A stretch of DNA of 64,000 nucleotides. It comes from Gammaproteobacteria bacterium. GTDB taxonomy: Bacteria; Pseudomonadota; Gammaproteobacteria; DSM-16500. The translations under genes and the position numbers were made by a program. A model generated the notes under the pieces. That model was not told the origin of the DNA, made no database searches, and saw only the letters and a list, made by a program, of their open reading frames with translations. The stretch is taken from contig BMAH01000015.1 in assembly GCA_014132615.1 (NCBI GenBank), positions 1 through 64,000 on the forward strand. The letters are read 5' to 3'. Position 1 is the stretch's first letter; each line of letters starts with the position of its first letter. Of this stretch, positions 47,151 to 59,070 are shown piece after piece.

Positions 47151-48803
47151 TTATCCATCTGTTTGATTGCTAATTAAAACGTTGCTAAGCGTTTGGTTGA
47201 TCAAAAAGTAAGGCAAGTTAGCATATTTGTTTTTAAAGTAGCTGAAGTTATCATTACCCATAATCGCAAACACACGTTTAGTACTTGTCCATTTAATAAC
47301 AAAAATAGAGTCGTCTATCATCCAATCTTGCGCTTGATGCTGCATGCCAAAGGTTAATTCATTGCGCCAATTTAAAATGGTAATCCGTTTTTCTAAATAA
47401 AAAGGGAGATCTTGGTAGTATTGATTAAATGCAACGACTTCATCCTCGGGCTGCATCACGGTTTTCAATGTATTGGCTAAAGGTAAAATACTGCGAGTAT
47501 CTATATGCGGTTGCGCTGCAAGTAAGCAAATTAAAAATAAACTCTGTGTAACGACAGTGTAAAAGAAAGTGGAGTAAGGGTGATGGGTCACTGTCTTATA
47601 ACAGAGAATAGAGCCGCTTATTAAAATACCGCTGCCCATAAAGAAATAAAATTGAGCTTGCTTAAGATTAGGAACGGCAGTGTTCTTTAGGAAAAAATAA
47701 AAACCTACTGCAAGTAAAATGCTAAGCAGAATAAGAAAAGCATAAGGCCTTTTTAAATTAGCTGTATCTTTACTCATAAAATTTTGTTGCAAATAATTCG
47801 CAGTCAATATAGCGAGAGGAGGAAAGACAGGTAAAATATAAGGAATTAACTTAGATTTAGAAAAAGAAAAAAAGCTAAAGATAACAATAAACCAAATAAC
47901 AAAGAAACTAGACGTAGAAAAATCAGCAGTGAAACGCTTTATTTTCGCTATGCTCGCTGGAAGAAAAAGTATCCAAGGGAAAAAACCGACAAGGAGATAA
48001 GGAATAAAAAACCATACGGGTTGATAATGTCCTATTCCTTTCGTGGTATAGCGTAAAAATTGTTGTTGAATAAAATAAAAATTAAAAAATTCTGGATTGC
48101 GTAAATTAACAATAATGTGCCAGGGGGCTGCAACTAGAAAAAAAAGTAAAAGAGCAAACCCAATGTTTCGCCATTTAATTTGCCGCCATTGATTAAATAA
48201 TAAAGTCCACATGCTCACAATGAGGCCAGGTAAAACAATCCCCATTAATCCTTTGGTTAAGACAGCAAAAGCTGCGCTCAATGCTGCGATGGAAAAGCAA
48301 TGCAATTGTTTACCAGGCTGCTTAATGCCAAGTAAAAATGCATATAAAGAAATAGCAATAAAGACAGTAACAGGTAAATCCAAGCTAACCATGTTAGCCA
48401 TAACAAAATATAAAGTGCTAGTGCCTAAGATAAAGGCGGCAAATAATCCTGTTAATCGATTATAAAATTTAGTCGCAGTGTAATAAGTGGCAAGGCAGCC
48501 TAATATGCTAAGCAATACATTGACACTGCGTACTGACCAAAGACTAAGGCCAAATAGTGAAATAGCCAGGGTTTCTAACCAATAAAAAAAAGCCGGTTTT
48601 TCAAAATATTTAATATGATTTAAGTAAGGCGTGACATAGTCGTGATTTGCCACCATTTCCCGTGCAATTTCTGCATAACGTCCCTCATCAGGGGTGAATA
48701 AAGGTCTAACACCAAGTAAAGCAAAATAAAAGCAGCTTAAAAAGCTGAGTAATAAGAGAATATCTCTTAAGCGCACAACATTGTGAGAGGAAATACGTTG
48801 CAT
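47151..48803 (-). CDS. ArnT-like/PMT-family membrane glycosyltransferase
   Basis: The 550-aa protein has about twelve membrane segments. The first periplasmic loop holds FTPDEGRYAEIAREM, whose acidic residues are catalytic in ArnT/PMT (GT83) enzymes, followed by YFEKPAFFYWLETLAISLFG. A periplasmic C-terminal domain starts near 440. The family transfers a sugar from a polyprenyl phosphate to lipid A or another acceptor. It could act downstream of the ArnC-like enzyme at 1959, although the two are 45 kb apart and the L-Ara4N synthesis genes are not seen. Confidence 0.88.
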   Translation of the reverse strand: MQRISSHNVVRLRDILLLLSFLSCFYFALLGVRPLFTPDEGRYAEIAREMVANHDYVTPYLNHIKYFEKPAFFYWLETLAISLFGLSLWSVRSVNVLLSILGCLATYYTATKFYNRLTGLFAAFILGTSTLYFVMANMVSLDLPVTVFIAISLYAFLLGIKQPGKQLHCFSIAALSAAFAVLTKGLMGIVLPGLIVSMWTLLFNQWRQIKWRNIGFALLLFFLVAAPWHIIVNLRNPEFFNFYFIQQQFLRYTTKGIGHYQPVWFFIPYLLVGFFPWILFLPASIAKIKRFTADFSTSSFFVIWFIVIFSFFSFSKSKLIPYILPVFPPLAILTANYLQQNFMSKDTANLKRPYAFLILLSILLAVGFYFFLKNTAVPNLKQAQFYFFMGSGILISGSILCYKTVTHHPYSTFFYTVVTQSLFLICLLAAQPHIDTRSILPLANTLKTVMQPEDEVVAFNQYYQDLPFYLEKRITILNWRNELTFGMQHQAQDWMIDDSIFVIKWTSTKRVFAIMGNDNFSYFKNKYANLPYFLINQTLSNVLISNQTDG

Positions 48804-48973
48804 GATGTTCTTATTAAAATTGAGTTAATTCTACGGCATCATTGTTGGCAATGAGGTTAACAACGGCAATTACATAATATCTTGGTAGAATTGTAAATAG
48901 ATTTGATTATCCTAGACTATTTCCTCAATGATTACGTTATAATAACGCTAACTTATAGGCTGGCGATGGACTT

Positions 48974-50023
48974 ATGAAAAGACAATGGTTGGGTGGGATA
49001 GTATTATTATTGCCTATGACCTTAGCTTTTGCAGTGAAAATGCCTAATTTATACCAAACCGAAGTAGCGGTTGCTGCTCAAACAGATGATTTAAAGGCCC
49101 AAGCCATCAAGGAAGGCTTTAATCATTTATTAATAAAATTAAGTGGTGATCCTTCTATTGCTAAAAATCCGCTTATTAAGGCTAGCCTCAATCGCCCTGA
49201 CTACTATGTTAAAGATTTTAGCTATTCTGCTCCTACGCCCGCTTCCTCCCACTATTCTTTGCGCATTAATTTTGAAGAAAGCGACGTTAATCGCTTATTG
49301 AACAAAGCAGGCGTTGCCTATTGGGGTAATACAAGACCATTAATTTTAGTGTGGTTAGCTATTTCAACCAGAGAAAATGGAACTGAAATTATTGGCAATG
49401 AAATGCCTAATGATATTTATACTACGTTACAGCAACAAAGTGATCGCTATGGCTTGCCGCTTATTTTTCCTATGATGGATGTCGCAGATGTCAGCCAAAT
49501 TTCACCTGAAGATGTGTTAAACATGTCACTTCCTACGTTAAAAGAAGCAGGCAAACGATATTCACCAGATGGGTTATTAATAGGGAAAGTAAAGCAGGAA
49601 AAAGATCAATACGTCAGTCAGTGGCAATTAATTTTAAATGATAAGAATAATGAGTGGGAATGGAATGTGAGTGATAAAAGTATTAATAAAATTTTATCAA
49701 CCGTTTTGACAGAGATGAGCCAATCACTTGCTAAACATTATGTCACTACTAAACCAATTGAAGTAAAAGATTTATGGCTTAATATTGAAGTCATTAATGT
49801 AACTCAGCAAAAAGATTTGACCGATTTATTACAATATTTAAAACAAGTCCCTGCGGTTAAACAAGTGAAGCTGTTAGAAGTTTCAAGCGATGTCGTTGAA
49901 TTATCCATTTTAGTCGATAGTTCACGCGAAGCATTTAAAACAAATGCAACCGCAGGTCAGCGTTTAACCCTTAAATACCAAGATCCGCAAGATCAAAAAA
50001 TGGTTTATGTCTGGAGTAGTTAA
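48974..50023 (+). CDS. DUF2066 domain-containing exported protein
   Basis: A signal peptide (MKRQWLGGIVLLLPMTLAFA) is followed by the DUF2066 core: YQTEVAVAAQTDDLKAQAIKEGFNHLLIKLSG, then RPLILVWLAI and YSPDGLLIGKV. The 349-aa length is typical. Function is unknown. It sits directly upstream of hda, as in many gammaproteobacteria. Its 3' end overlaps the longest possible hda frame. Confidence 0.9.
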   Translation: MKRQWLGGIVLLLPMTLAFAVKMPNLYQTEVAVAAQTDDLKAQAIKEGFNHLLIKLSGDPSIAKNPLIKASLNRPDYYVKDFSYSAPTPASSHYSLRINFEESDVNRLLNKAGVAYWGNTRPLILVWLAISTRENGTEIIGNEMPNDIYTTLQQQSDRYGLPLIFPMMDVADVSQISPEDVLNMSLPTLKEAGKRYSPDGLLIGKVKQEKDQYVSQWQLILNDKNNEWEWNVSDKSINKILSTVLTEMSQSLAKHYVTTKPIEVKDLWLNIEVINVTQQKDLTDLLQYLKQVPAVKQVKLLEVSSDVVELSILVDSSREAFKTNATAGQRLTLKYQDPQDQKMVYVWSS

Positions 50024-50030
50024 GCTAGCT

Positions 50031-50732
50031 ATGCATAAATCATCTCATCAATTACCATTAGGTTTACAGTTACAAGATGAAGCGACGTTTGATAATTTTT
50101 ATCCTGGCACAAATGTTGAAATTGTTACTGAATTAAAAAAAATAGCGCAAGGCCAAGGCGAACCTATTGTTTATTTGTGTTCTACACGTGGCCAAGGATT
50201 AAGTCATTTATTGCAAGCGTGTTGTCATGCAGCGCATAAGCATCAACGACCTTCTGTTTATTTACCCTTAAGCCATTTATCTGCTTTTGAACCAGCTATG
50301 CTAAATGGATTAGAGTCGCTACCTTTAGTTTGTTTAGATGATATTCATAAAATTGCCGGGAATCTTGAATGGGAAGAGGCTATTTTCCATTTGTATAACC
50401 GCATCCACGATGCAGGTGGTCATCTAGTCATTGCTGGACCTGATTTACCTAAAGCGTTGCAATTAACATTACCTGATTTAACTTCCCGTTTATCTTGGGG
50501 AGTTGTATACCAATTACATGCATTAACTGATCAAGAGAAATTAGCGGTACTCATTATGCGAGCTAAACGCCGCGGTATTACTTTATCTGAAGAAGTTGCT
50601 AAATATATTTTAACGCATTGCCCTAGACACATGGGAACATTGATTGCTGCATTAGAAGCACTTGATAAAGCTTCACTTGCTGCTCAGCGGCGATTAACAA
50701 TTCCCTTTGTAAAAGAAGTATTAGAAATTTAA
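50031..50732 (+). CDS. hda: DnaA regulatory inactivator Hda
   Basis: Hda binds the sliding clamp and stimulates DnaA-ATP hydrolysis to stop re-initiation. The start at ATG 50031 puts the clamp-binding QLPLGL at residue 7, as in E. coli; an ATG 24 bp earlier is possible. The 233-aa AAA+ protein has TRGQGLSHLLQA in place of a perfect Walker A, VCLDDIHKIAG (Walker B), LPDLTSRLSWGVVYQL (box VII) and the C-terminal LDKASLAAQRRLTIPFVKEVL. It is 16 bp upstream of eno. Confidence 0.95.
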   Translation: MHKSSHQLPLGLQLQDEATFDNFYPGTNVEIVTELKKIAQGQGEPIVYLCSTRGQGLSHLLQACCHAAHKHQRPSVYLPLSHLSAFEPAMLNGLESLPLVCLDDIHKIAGNLEWEEAIFHLYNRIHDAGGHLVIAGPDLPKALQLTLPDLTSRLSWGVVYQLHALTDQEKLAVLIMRAKRRGITLSEEVAKYILTHCPRHMGTLIAALEALDKASLAAQRRLTIPFVKEVLEI

Positions 50733-50736
50733 GTAA

Positions 50737-52050
<1,314 letters not shown>

Positions 52051-52335
52051 ATGAAATCACTGCGGTTAAATTTATTAGCGCTTGTTTTGCTTATGCTATT
52101 ACTTTTTCTGCAGTATCGTTTATGGTTTGAATCGGGTGGTATAAGAGATATGTTACGTTTACGTAAATCCTTATCTGTTCAAGCTATGCAAAATGAGAAA
52201 TTAAAAAAACGTAATGATGAATTGTTATTTCAAATTGAACGCCTTAAGAATAGTCAAGATACAGTCGAATCGCGCGCACGCAATGAATTAGGTATGGTAA
52301 AAAAAGGTGAAACATTTTACCAAATTGTGAAATAA
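52051..52335 (+). CDS. ftsB: Cell division protein FtsB
   Basis: FtsB joins FtsL and FtsQ in the divisome core. The 94-aa bitopic protein has one membrane helix (about 6-22: [19 protein letters not shown]) and a periplasmic coiled coil (about 30-70). It ends in the family motif [21 protein letters not shown]. It follows the eno stop codon without a gap. Confidence 0.95.
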   Translation: MKSLRLNLLALVLLMLLLFLQYRLWFESGGIRDMLRLRKSLSVQAMQNEKLKKRNDELLFQIERLKNSQDTVESRARNELGMVKKGETFYQIVK

Positions 52336-52354
52336 CGTAATGAAAAGGGTTAAT

Positions 52355-53110
52355 ATGAAAATTTTAATCAGTAATGATGATGGCGTGCATGCACCCGGTC
52401 TTACCTACCTTGCTAATGCATTAGAAAAAATAGCAGATATAACGGTAGTTGCACCTGATCGCAATCGTAGCGGTGTTAGTAACTCTTTAACATTAGAACA
52501 TCCCTTACGCGTGGTAACTGCAGCAAATGGTTTTTATAGTGTTAATGGTACACCAACTGATTGTGTGCATTTAGCCGTGACGGGTTTATTGCATGAAATG
52601 CCGGATATGGTGGTATCTGGGATTAATGAAGGTTCGAATTTAAGTGACGATGTGCTTTATTCAGGTACCGTTGCTGCTGCAACAGAGGGGCGATTTTTAG
52701 GCTTACCTTCTATCGCTATTTCTTTAGCGGGCCCTCGCTGTGAACATTACGATACAGCGGCTATGATTGCAAAAATTCTAGTTGAGCGTTTACGTAAAAC
52801 CCCACTCACTTCTGATACTATTCTAAATGTGAATGTACCTGATTTACCTTTTTCAGAATTACGCGGCATTCAAATTACACGATTAGGAACAAGGCATATT
52901 GCTGAACCTACGATTAAAGCAACTGATCCTAGAGGGCGTAAAATTTATTGGGTGGGTCAACCTGGTCCAGAGCAAGATGCAGGTCCTGGCACGGATTTTT
53001 ACGCTGTTAATTCGGGGTATGTTTCTATTACACCGCTACATTTGGACTTAACACATTACAAAGTCATGGATGAATTATCAGGCTGGGCGCAAGGATTGGA
53101 AATTGGCTAA
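52355..53110 (+). CDS. surE: 5'-nucleotidase SurE
   Basis: SurE is a stationary-phase phosphatase for nucleoside 5'- and 3'-monophosphates. The chosen ATG ([10 protein letters not shown]) has AAAGGG about 6 nt upstream; an ATG 15 bp earlier is unlikely. The 251-aa protein has the metal-binding [43 protein letters not shown], and [10 protein letters not shown]. It lies in eno-ftsB-surE-nlpD-rpoS; ispD, ispF, truD and pcm, usual in E. coli, are absent here. Confidence 0.97.
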   Translation: MKILISNDDGVHAPGLTYLANALEKIADITVVAPDRNRSGVSNSLTLEHPLRVVTAANGFYSVNGTPTDCVHLAVTGLLHEMPDMVVSGINEGSNLSDDVLYSGTVAAATEGRFLGLPSIAISLAGPRCEHYDTAAMIAKILVERLRKTPLTSDTILNVNVPDLPFSELRGIQITRLGTRHIAEPTIKATDPRGRKIYWVGQPGPEQDAGPGTDFYAVNSGYVSITPLHLDLTHYKVMDELSGWAQGLEIG

Positions 53111-53853
53111 TGAAGCGAATTTTATTAATAGTTAGTTTATTAAGTGTGAGTGTATTAAGCGGATGTGAATCAGGCCGCACTTACGCACCGGTTACAGAGG
53201 TAAGCCCCATAGAACCTATTCCTAAGGTGGGCCAACATAAAGTAGCGCAAGAGGAAACGTTATATGCAATTGCTTGGCGCTATGGGTTGGATTATCGTTA
53301 TTTAGCAGCGCGCAACAATATTAAGCCGCCTTATGCTATTGTACCGGGTCAAATAATTGTATTGCGTGGTAAACCTGTTGCAACTCCTATTGTGGCTGAA
53401 TCAAAACCGCAGCCCCCTGTTGTTCAAACAGAAGTTGGGAATAAATCTGCTCTCCCTATTCAACTCGATAAACCTGTGCCTGAGCCAAGTTATTCCACCG
53501 CAACTTGGTTATGGCCCGCGAGTGGAAAGGTGGTTACCGCGTTTTCCTCGGTCAATAAAGGTATCAATATTAGTGGTCAATTGGGTGAGCCTATTAAAGC
53601 CGCTGCGGCAGGTAAAGTGGTTTATGCAGGAGCTGGATTAAGAGGATATGGCAATTTAATTATTTTAAAACACAATAGCCTTTATTTGTCAGCTTATGCC
53701 TATAATCGCAAGTTAGTAGTAAAAGAAGGCGACTGGGTAAAAAAAGGGCAAAAAATTGCCGAAATGGGTAATTCAGATTCAAACAAACCCCTGCTTCACT
53801 TCGAGATACGTAAAGCTGGCAAGCCGCTTAATCCTATCACCCTATACCCCTAA
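53110..53853 (+). CDS. nlpD: NlpD-like LysM/M23 lipoprotein
   Basis: A lipoprotein signal ends at LSGC (Cys19). A LysM domain (about 45-90: [20 protein letters not shown]) binds peptidoglycan, then a proline-rich linker leads to an M23 (LytM) domain near 130-247. Zinc ligands are degenerate (NKGINISG where active enzymes have H..D; AYAYN where His is usual), as in NlpD, which activates the amidase AmiC rather than cutting glycan. It overlaps surE by one base and lies directly before rpoS, whose promoter may lie within it. Confidence 0.94.
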   Translation: MKRILLIVSLLSVSVLSGCESGRTYAPVTEVSPIEPIPKVGQHKVAQEETLYAIAWRYGLDYRYLAARNNIKPPYAIVPGQIIVLRGKPVATPIVAESKPQPPVVQTEVGNKSALPIQLDKPVPEPSYSTATWLWPASGKVVTAFSSVNKGINISGQLGEPIKAAAAGKVVYAGAGLRGYGNLIILKHNSLYLSAYAYNRKLVVKEGDWVKKGQKIAEMGNSDSNKPLLHFEIRKAGKPLNPITLYP

Positions 53854-53899
53854 TCGCGATATAATAGAAGATAGGTTTAGGAGATTTAAGGGCGCTTTA

Positions 53900-54925
53900 A
53901 TGCCAAGGACTAAAAAGGGAAATAAAAAAGATTCCTCTTCTTCAGACAAAGATAAAGAAACATTCATTGCTGAAGAAGAGATGGATGAAGAATTTACTAA
54001 CTTGCCTTCTTCACCTGAGCATGAGGAAGAGATTGAGCTGCCAGAATCTAAGAAAAAAAAACAACCAGAAAGAAGCGAAAGCGAATCAACCCCCTACGTT
54101 GATGCTACTCAGTTATACCTCAAAGAAATAGGCTTTTCTCCTTTACTCACTGCCGAAGAAGAAGTGCATTACGGCCGCTTAGCCTTAAAAGGAGATGCTG
54201 CTGCGCGAAAAAAAATGATAGAAAGTAATTTACGTTTAGTTGTAAAAATTGCAAGACGTTATTACAACCGGGGTTTGGAATTTTCAGATTTAATTGAAGA
54301 GGGAAATCTTGGTTTATTACGCGCTGTAGAGAAATTTGATCCTGAACGTGGTTTTCGTTTTTCAACCTACGCTACTTGGTGGATACGTCAAACTATTGAA
54401 CGTGCCATCATGAATCAAACTCGCACTATACGCCTACCTATTCATGTTCTGCGTGAATTAAATTTATATTTAACAACGGCTCGCGAGTTAATGAAAAAAC
54501 AAGATAGAGAACCGACTTATCATGAAATTGCTCAAGCACTCGATAGGTCTATAGATGATGTGAAAAACATGATGGAATTAAACGAAAGAATGGTTTCATT
54601 AGATATGCAAGTGGCTAATGAAAATAATGCAGGTAAGCCGTTAGTTGAAGCGTTAGCGGATAAGAATGCAATTAACCCCTCTGATATTTTAGAAAATGAG
54701 CATTTGCATGCGAGTTTAGAAGAGTGTTTGAATGAGTTAAATGAAAAACAACGCGAAGTATTATGCAGACGATTTGGGTTAGGTGGTTACGAGCGCCAAA
54801 CGTTAGAAGAGGTAGGAAGAGAAGTCGGCTTAACCCGCGAGCGAGTAAGACAGATACAAATGAGTGCATTAAAATCCTTACGTGAAATTATGGCTAAGCA
54901 TGGGATAGAGGGCGAAGTTTTATAA
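53900..54925 (+). CDS. rpoS: RNA polymerase sigma factor RpoS
   Basis: RpoS directs stationary-phase and stress transcription. The frame is open from 53756 inside nlpD, but ATG 53900 ([10 protein letters not shown]) has AAGGG at 7 nt and gives a normal 341 aa. Region 1.2 reads [16 protein letters not shown]; region 2 has [19 protein letters not shown] and [20 protein letters not shown]; region 4 has [21 protein letters not shown] Lys/Glu-rich acidic N-terminal tail of about 65 residues is long for RpoS. It ends the eno-rpoS cluster. Confidence 0.97.
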   Translation: MPRTKKGNKKDSSSSDKDKETFIAEEEMDEEFTNLPSSPEHEEEIELPESKKKKQPERSESESTPYVDATQLYLKEIGFSPLLTAEEEVHYGRLALKGDAAARKKMIESNLRLVVKIARRYYNRGLEFSDLIEEGNLGLLRAVEKFDPERGFRFSTYATWWIRQTIERAIMNQTRTIRLPIHVLRELNLYLTTARELMKKQDREPTYHEIAQALDRSIDDVKNMMELNERMVSLDMQVANENNAGKPLVEALADKNAINPSDILENEHLHASLEECLNELNEKQREVLCRRFGLGGYERQTLEEVGREVGLTRERVRQIQMSALKSLREIMAKHGIEGEVL

Positions 54926-55049
54926 AACATTATTATTCAATCACTTATTGTTTTTAGATGTTAATAAGAAAAAGCTGTTTTAAACCTACCTTAATAAATA
55001 TAAAAATAAATCAAGTAAAATACTTTGATTTTATCCAAGAGGTAGTGTG

Positions 55050-56951
55050 ATGCAGCGAAAAGAGCGAGTAAATAGATTGATAAAAGCTAATCCCCTCCCT
55101 CTGAGTTGGGGGTCTAGTAATGGGGTCGATTGGAAAATTTTAGCAATCATTTCAGCATCTTTTCAATTTAATTTTGGAAATTTATTAGAAAAATATAATA
55201 TTGATGCTAAGTTTTTACCATCAAGCGAGCAATCATTCTCTACCGTTGAAGCAGAAGTAGAATTTCTCAAAAAATGGGATGCTTTATTCTTAGAGTTAAT
55301 AAAAAAATGTACTGATAAGGAAGTAACCGATTACATTAGGCAAAAATTAGAAACCTATACGAAGATAGTTCAACAAAACCCACAATTAGCAGACCATCTT
55401 CTTCAGAAAATGAACTTATGTTTTTCAAGAGTAACTAAATTAATTCATCATCAATATGAATCAAATCCATCTAAAAAACGTGTGCATATTAATAAGATGA
55501 TTTATGAGCGCATTTTTGATTTTATATCTGATCAAAATAGTCAGCTAATCAAATACATTAGTTATTTAGCACCAGAAGACAAATATAATAAAATTGTAGA
55601 GAACTGCGATTTACAGCTTGCTTTTGAAAATCTTCTTGAGAAAAGTTGTTCTGTTAATATGTTAGGGGAAGGCACACGATTAATCATAGCTAATAGATTT
55701 TATTATAAATGGCAAGCAATAGCTAAGATTTTTGATATTCAAATTAAAAAGAGAGATACATGCACTATTTTAAATAAAAATAAAGAATTAAGACTTATGT
55801 TGAAGGATTATTATAGTAAGCATGATTTACCCAATGACCCATTAATGCAGTTTGTGATCACGGCTGAATTTTGTTATTTCTATAATAGTGGTATGGTTGC
55901 TTTTTTTAAAAATGATTACGTAAGTTTACATTTTAATTTTTTACATATGTATAGATTAATAAAAAATTTAAAGGATTTAAATGTTAATCAATATGAAGTC
56001 GTACTTGAAATGTGGCACGTGATAATTAACTATCTTGTTAGTGTAGATTGCCAAAAAGAATTACTTTTATATTCAGACATAGGTAGAAGTTTATTGGATT
56101 TACAAGAGAAGCAATTAGGTAGCAATCCGAAGCTAAGCCGTTACCAGGTTACTCTCGATAGAATTGAAAAAAGTATTTGGGATAGCAAAGTGGAGACATT
56201 GAGCTTAAATTATAAAGTAGTTAATAACTTCCCTTCTGCAATCACAATTGCATTTTCTTCGTTAGAGCAAGCACAAAGCTATTGCACTACTTGTAAGCAG
56301 TTAGGCATAGCTGCAAACTTGAATAATGAAGGAGTTACTTTGTCTGCTTTTAGAAAATTAACAAAAAATCAATTAGAAAAAATATCTAATCAATATCAAG
56401 TTAATATGCATAATATATCAATGGGGCTTGCTCAATCTACTAGTGGATCAACTTATGATTCAGTTGTCAGTAAAGCTGGCACTAGTGTTTCATATAAATC
56501 AGCAGTTAAAGATCAATCTTTATCTAAATCATCCTTATTTAACAAATCTAATAAATCAGTTGAAGAAGTGGTTGTTTGGAAAGGTAAAAGATGGCCTTCT
56601 TATAATCCGCATTCCAAAAAGAACACAGTATATAAATTGCATGCTTCATTTTTAAAAAATTCATTTTATGTTCATATTAGTCCAGCATTAGAAACTGAGT
56701 TAAGAAAACAAGGTATGGGCCAGGAGTTTGACGCATTAAAGCGCTGTGTAGAAAAGGGTAAGATATGGAAAGGAAAAGGGTCGGGTATTTTATTAAAAAA
56801 TAAAAAAATTAAAGTTAAAGACAGTACTAAGGATATACGCTTTTTTGGAGAGGAAGTAGCTGTTATGGAAAAAGATAGCAAACTCAAGCATTTATTTTTG
56901 ATTTCTTCTTATAAGAAACACAATCAGAAAAATATAACTGTTTGCAAATAA
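55050..56951 (+). CDS. Orphan 633-aa protein, paralogue of the protein at 37343 (putative effector)
   Basis: The ATG at 55050 is 7 nt after AAGAGG; a GTG just before it is less likely. The start is basic (MQRKERVNR), followed by a long helical region, a small alpha/beta segment (about 385-450; KQLGIAANLNNEGVTLSAF) and a Ser/Lys-rich linker with STSGS (near 465). The C-terminal domain from about 508 to the end (TVYKLHASFLKNSFYVHISPAL, then GSGILLKN, then DIRFFGEEV, then LFLISSYKKH) aligns with the end of the 656-aa protein at 37343. There is no signal peptide. It stands alone between rpoS and pfp. Confidence 0.78.
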   Translation: MQRKERVNRLIKANPLPLSWGSSNGVDWKILAIISASFQFNFGNLLEKYNIDAKFLPSSEQSFSTVEAEVEFLKKWDALFLELIKKCTDKEVTDYIRQKLETYTKIVQQNPQLADHLLQKMNLCFSRVTKLIHHQYESNPSKKRVHINKMIYERIFDFISDQNSQLIKYISYLAPEDKYNKIVENCDLQLAFENLLEKSCSVNMLGEGTRLIIANRFYYKWQAIAKIFDIQIKKRDTCTILNKNKELRLMLKDYYSKHDLPNDPLMQFVITAEFCYFYNSGMVAFFKNDYVSLHFNFLHMYRLIKNLKDLNVNQYEVVLEMWHVIINYLVSVDCQKELLLYSDIGRSLLDLQEKQLGSNPKLSRYQVTLDRIEKSIWDSKVETLSLNYKVVNNFPSAITIAFSSLEQAQSYCTTCKQLGIAANLNNEGVTLSAFRKLTKNQLEKISNQYQVNMHNISMGLAQSTSGSTYDSVVSKAGTSVSYKSAVKDQSLSKSSLFNKSNKSVEEVVVWKGKRWPSYNPHSKKNTVYKLHASFLKNSFYVHISPALETELRKQGMGQEFDALKRCVEKGKIWKGKGSGILLKNKKIKVKDSTKDIRFFGEEVAVMEKDSKLKHLFLISSYKKHNQKNITVCK

Positions 56952-56960
56952 GCATGTTAA

Positions 56961-56990
56961 AAATTTGGGAGTCTATGGAGACTCCCAAAT
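56961..56990 (-). terminator. Terminator of pfp
   Basis: A perfect 12-bp stem (ATTTGGGAGTCT / AGACTCCCAAAT) with a 4-nt loop is followed on the minus strand by a short T tract. It also lies just after the convergent orphan gene, so it can serve both. Confidence 0.85.
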
Positions 56991-56994
56991 GACA

Positions 56995-58263
56995 TTAGCA
57001 AGCAATATCAAATGTTGTCGTTAATTTCTTATCAACAGGTAAATTTTTCAACTGTACGTATTGAGGTAATCCTAAATGATAAGGGGGATAATCCTCACCT
57101 TGAATTAATGGCAATAGATAATCTCTGCATGCTTGAGTGATGTGAAAACCATCAGCAGAGATATAATCTCTTGGCATTTTGACTTCTACATTCGCTACTT
57201 TTTCCAAAGGCGCTTCACCAATACTCCAGCTATAGGTTGCTCCTTTATCGCGAACGATGATAGGCATCACCGCGTTTTTACCAGCAAGAGCAAATTCTAC
57301 GGCCGCTTTACCCACTGCATAAGCTTGTTCAACATCGGTTTTAGAGGCGATATGACGTGCTGCACGTTGTAAATAATCAGCTAATGCCCAATGATATTTA
57401 TAGCCTAAATTTTCTTTAATTAGTTTAGCAATCACAGGTGCGACGCCGCCTAATTGTTTGTGGCCAAATGCATCTACTAAACCTTGATCAGAAATAAAAT
57501 TGCCGTCGGCATTTTTAGCGCCTTCTGAAACGACAATAGAACAAAATCCATGTTTAGTTACACAATCTTTTACTTTTGCTAAAAATTGTTGAGTATCTAA
57601 AGGAATTTCTGGAAAAATAATAATATGCGGTGATTGATTTTCTTGTTCCGCTGCTAAACCGCCTGCTGCAGCGATCCATCCAGCGTGTCTTCCCATCACT
57701 TCCATAATAAAGACTTTAGTTGAGGTTAATGCCATAGAAGCGACATCAAGGCCTGCTTCACGAATAGAGACGCCTACGTATTTTGCAACAGAACCGAAAC
57801 CGGGGGAATTGTCAGTGAAAGGTAAATCATTATCGACAGTTTTTGGAATGCCTATGCAAGTAATGGGGTAGCCTAATTCTTTACTAATAAGAGAAACTTT
57901 ATGGGCAGTGTCTTGCGAATCGCCGCCGCCATTATAAAAAAAATAGCGAATTTGATGGGCAGAAAATACTTCTACTAAGCGCTCATATTGTTTTCTATGT
58001 TTTTCAATTGCACCTAGCTTATGACGGCAAGAACCAAAGGCACCAGCTGGTGTATAGCGTAAAGCAGCGATGGCAGCATCTGATTCTAAACTGGTATCAA
58101 TTAAGTCCTCTGTTAGGGCGCCAATGATGCCGTTGCGTGCGGCATAAACTTTACCTATTTTATCGCTGTGGGCGCGTGCAGTTTGAATGACACCGCAAGC
58201 AGAGGCATTGATTACTGCTGTCACGCCGCCAGATTGTGCATAAAGTGCATTAAATTTTTCCAT
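56995..58263 (-). CDS. pfp: Pyrophosphate-dependent 6-phosphofructokinase
   Basis: PFP phosphorylates fructose-6-phosphate reversibly with PPi. The 422-aa protein has AQSGGVTAVINAS, YNGGGDSQDTAHKV and GIPKTVDNDLPFTD. The Asp in GGGDS and the Lys of PKTVDND are the marks of PPi- rather than ATP-dependent enzymes. MEVMGRHAGWIAAAGG completes the substrate site. Use of PFP fits Legionellales-type metabolism. It is a single gene. Confidence 0.96.
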   Translation of the reverse strand: MEKFNALYAQSGGVTAVINASACGVIQTARAHSDKIGKVYAARNGIIGALTEDLIDTSLESDAAIAALRYTPAGAFGSCRHKLGAIEKHRKQYERLVEVFSAHQIRYFFYNGGGDSQDTAHKVSLISKELGYPITCIGIPKTVDNDLPFTDNSPGFGSVAKYVGVSIREAGLDVASMALTSTKVFIMEVMGRHAGWIAAAGGLAAEQENQSPHIIIFPEIPLDTQQFLAKVKDCVTKHGFCSIVVSEGAKNADGNFISDQGLVDAFGHKQLGGVAPVIAKLIKENLGYKYHWALADYLQRAARHIASKTDVEQAYAVGKAAVEFALAGKNAVMPIIVRDKGATYSWSIGEAPLEKVANVEVKMPRDYISADGFHITQACRDYLLPLIQGEDYPPYHLGLPQYVQLKNLPVDKKLTTTFDIAC

Positions 58264-58462
58264 GAATTCTCTCCAATTAGCCTAAATTGGCTTAAAAATA
58301 TCTGTTTTTTACTGGGTGAGCAACTTTTATATTAGTATAAAATTTAATCACTTCGTTTTGATGGCATCTTAACAATTATCAATTTATCCGTTAGCTGCTA
58401 TGTTAAAATAAGAAAAATAAGCTTTTCTATTTTTTATCCATTAATTGCATAAGGAAGACAAT

Positions 58463-58903
58463 ATGAATGCGATAGACTTTCTTATTAATGAGCATAATAA
58501 AGTTAGAAAAATGTTAGCAGATATCGACGATGAATCCCATAAAGAAGAAACTAAACATAAAATGTTTAATGAACTTTGCATAGAGTTGATCCGTCACGAA
58601 ACGATGGAACAAACTGTATGGTATCCCTATCTTAAAAAAGATGAAAAAATAGTAAAAGAAATTGGCCATTTATTGTCAGAAGAGAAAAGTGCAGCTAAAG
58701 CGATAGAATCCTTTCAAAAAAATTTGACAGATAATGAATGGGAAAAGAAGTTCCATCAGTTTAAAAAAGATGTTCTGCATCATGCCAATGAAGAAGAAAC
58801 CGAATTATTTCCTAGGGTAAAAAAAGTATTAGATGAAAAGCGCCTTGAGGAAATTGGTAAAGACATGCGTGAATTTAAATTAGAATTCAACAAGCAGTTA
58901 TAG
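58463..58903 (+). CDS. Hemerythrin-like HHE domain protein
   Basis: ATG 58463 has AAGGAAG upstream and gives 146 aa. The frame shows the HHE pattern: NAIDFLINEHNKVRKML (first His), ELIRHETMEQTVWYPYL (His, Glu), and KKDVLHHANEEETELFPRV (His, Glu). These residues bind a diiron site in a four-helix bundle, used for oxygen, NO or iron sensing and repair. It is soluble and cytoplasmic, and a single gene. The specific function is not determined by sequence. Confidence 0.9.
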   Translation: MNAIDFLINEHNKVRKMLADIDDESHKEETKHKMFNELCIELIRHETMEQTVWYPYLKKDEKIVKEIGHLLSEEKSAAKAIESFQKNLTDNEWEKKFHQFKKDVLHHANEEETELFPRVKKVLDEKRLEEIGKDMREFKLEFNKQL

Positions 58904-59070
58904 TTAGTAAATAGAATGGCTAATATATTTTTCCATGGTAATTAATTTGGAAGTTATATTTGATTTTATAATGTTACATTGATGAAACAATAAGAAGTCA
59001 AATATATGCATTGATTTTAAAGTTAGTTGAAACAAATAATTAACTGATTAAATCAATGTGAGGAAGTAAC

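Noticed and set aside
53756-53899. N-terminal extension of RpoS inside nlpD
   Set aside because: The downstream ATG at 53900 has AAGGG at proper spacing and gives a normal-length sigma factor.
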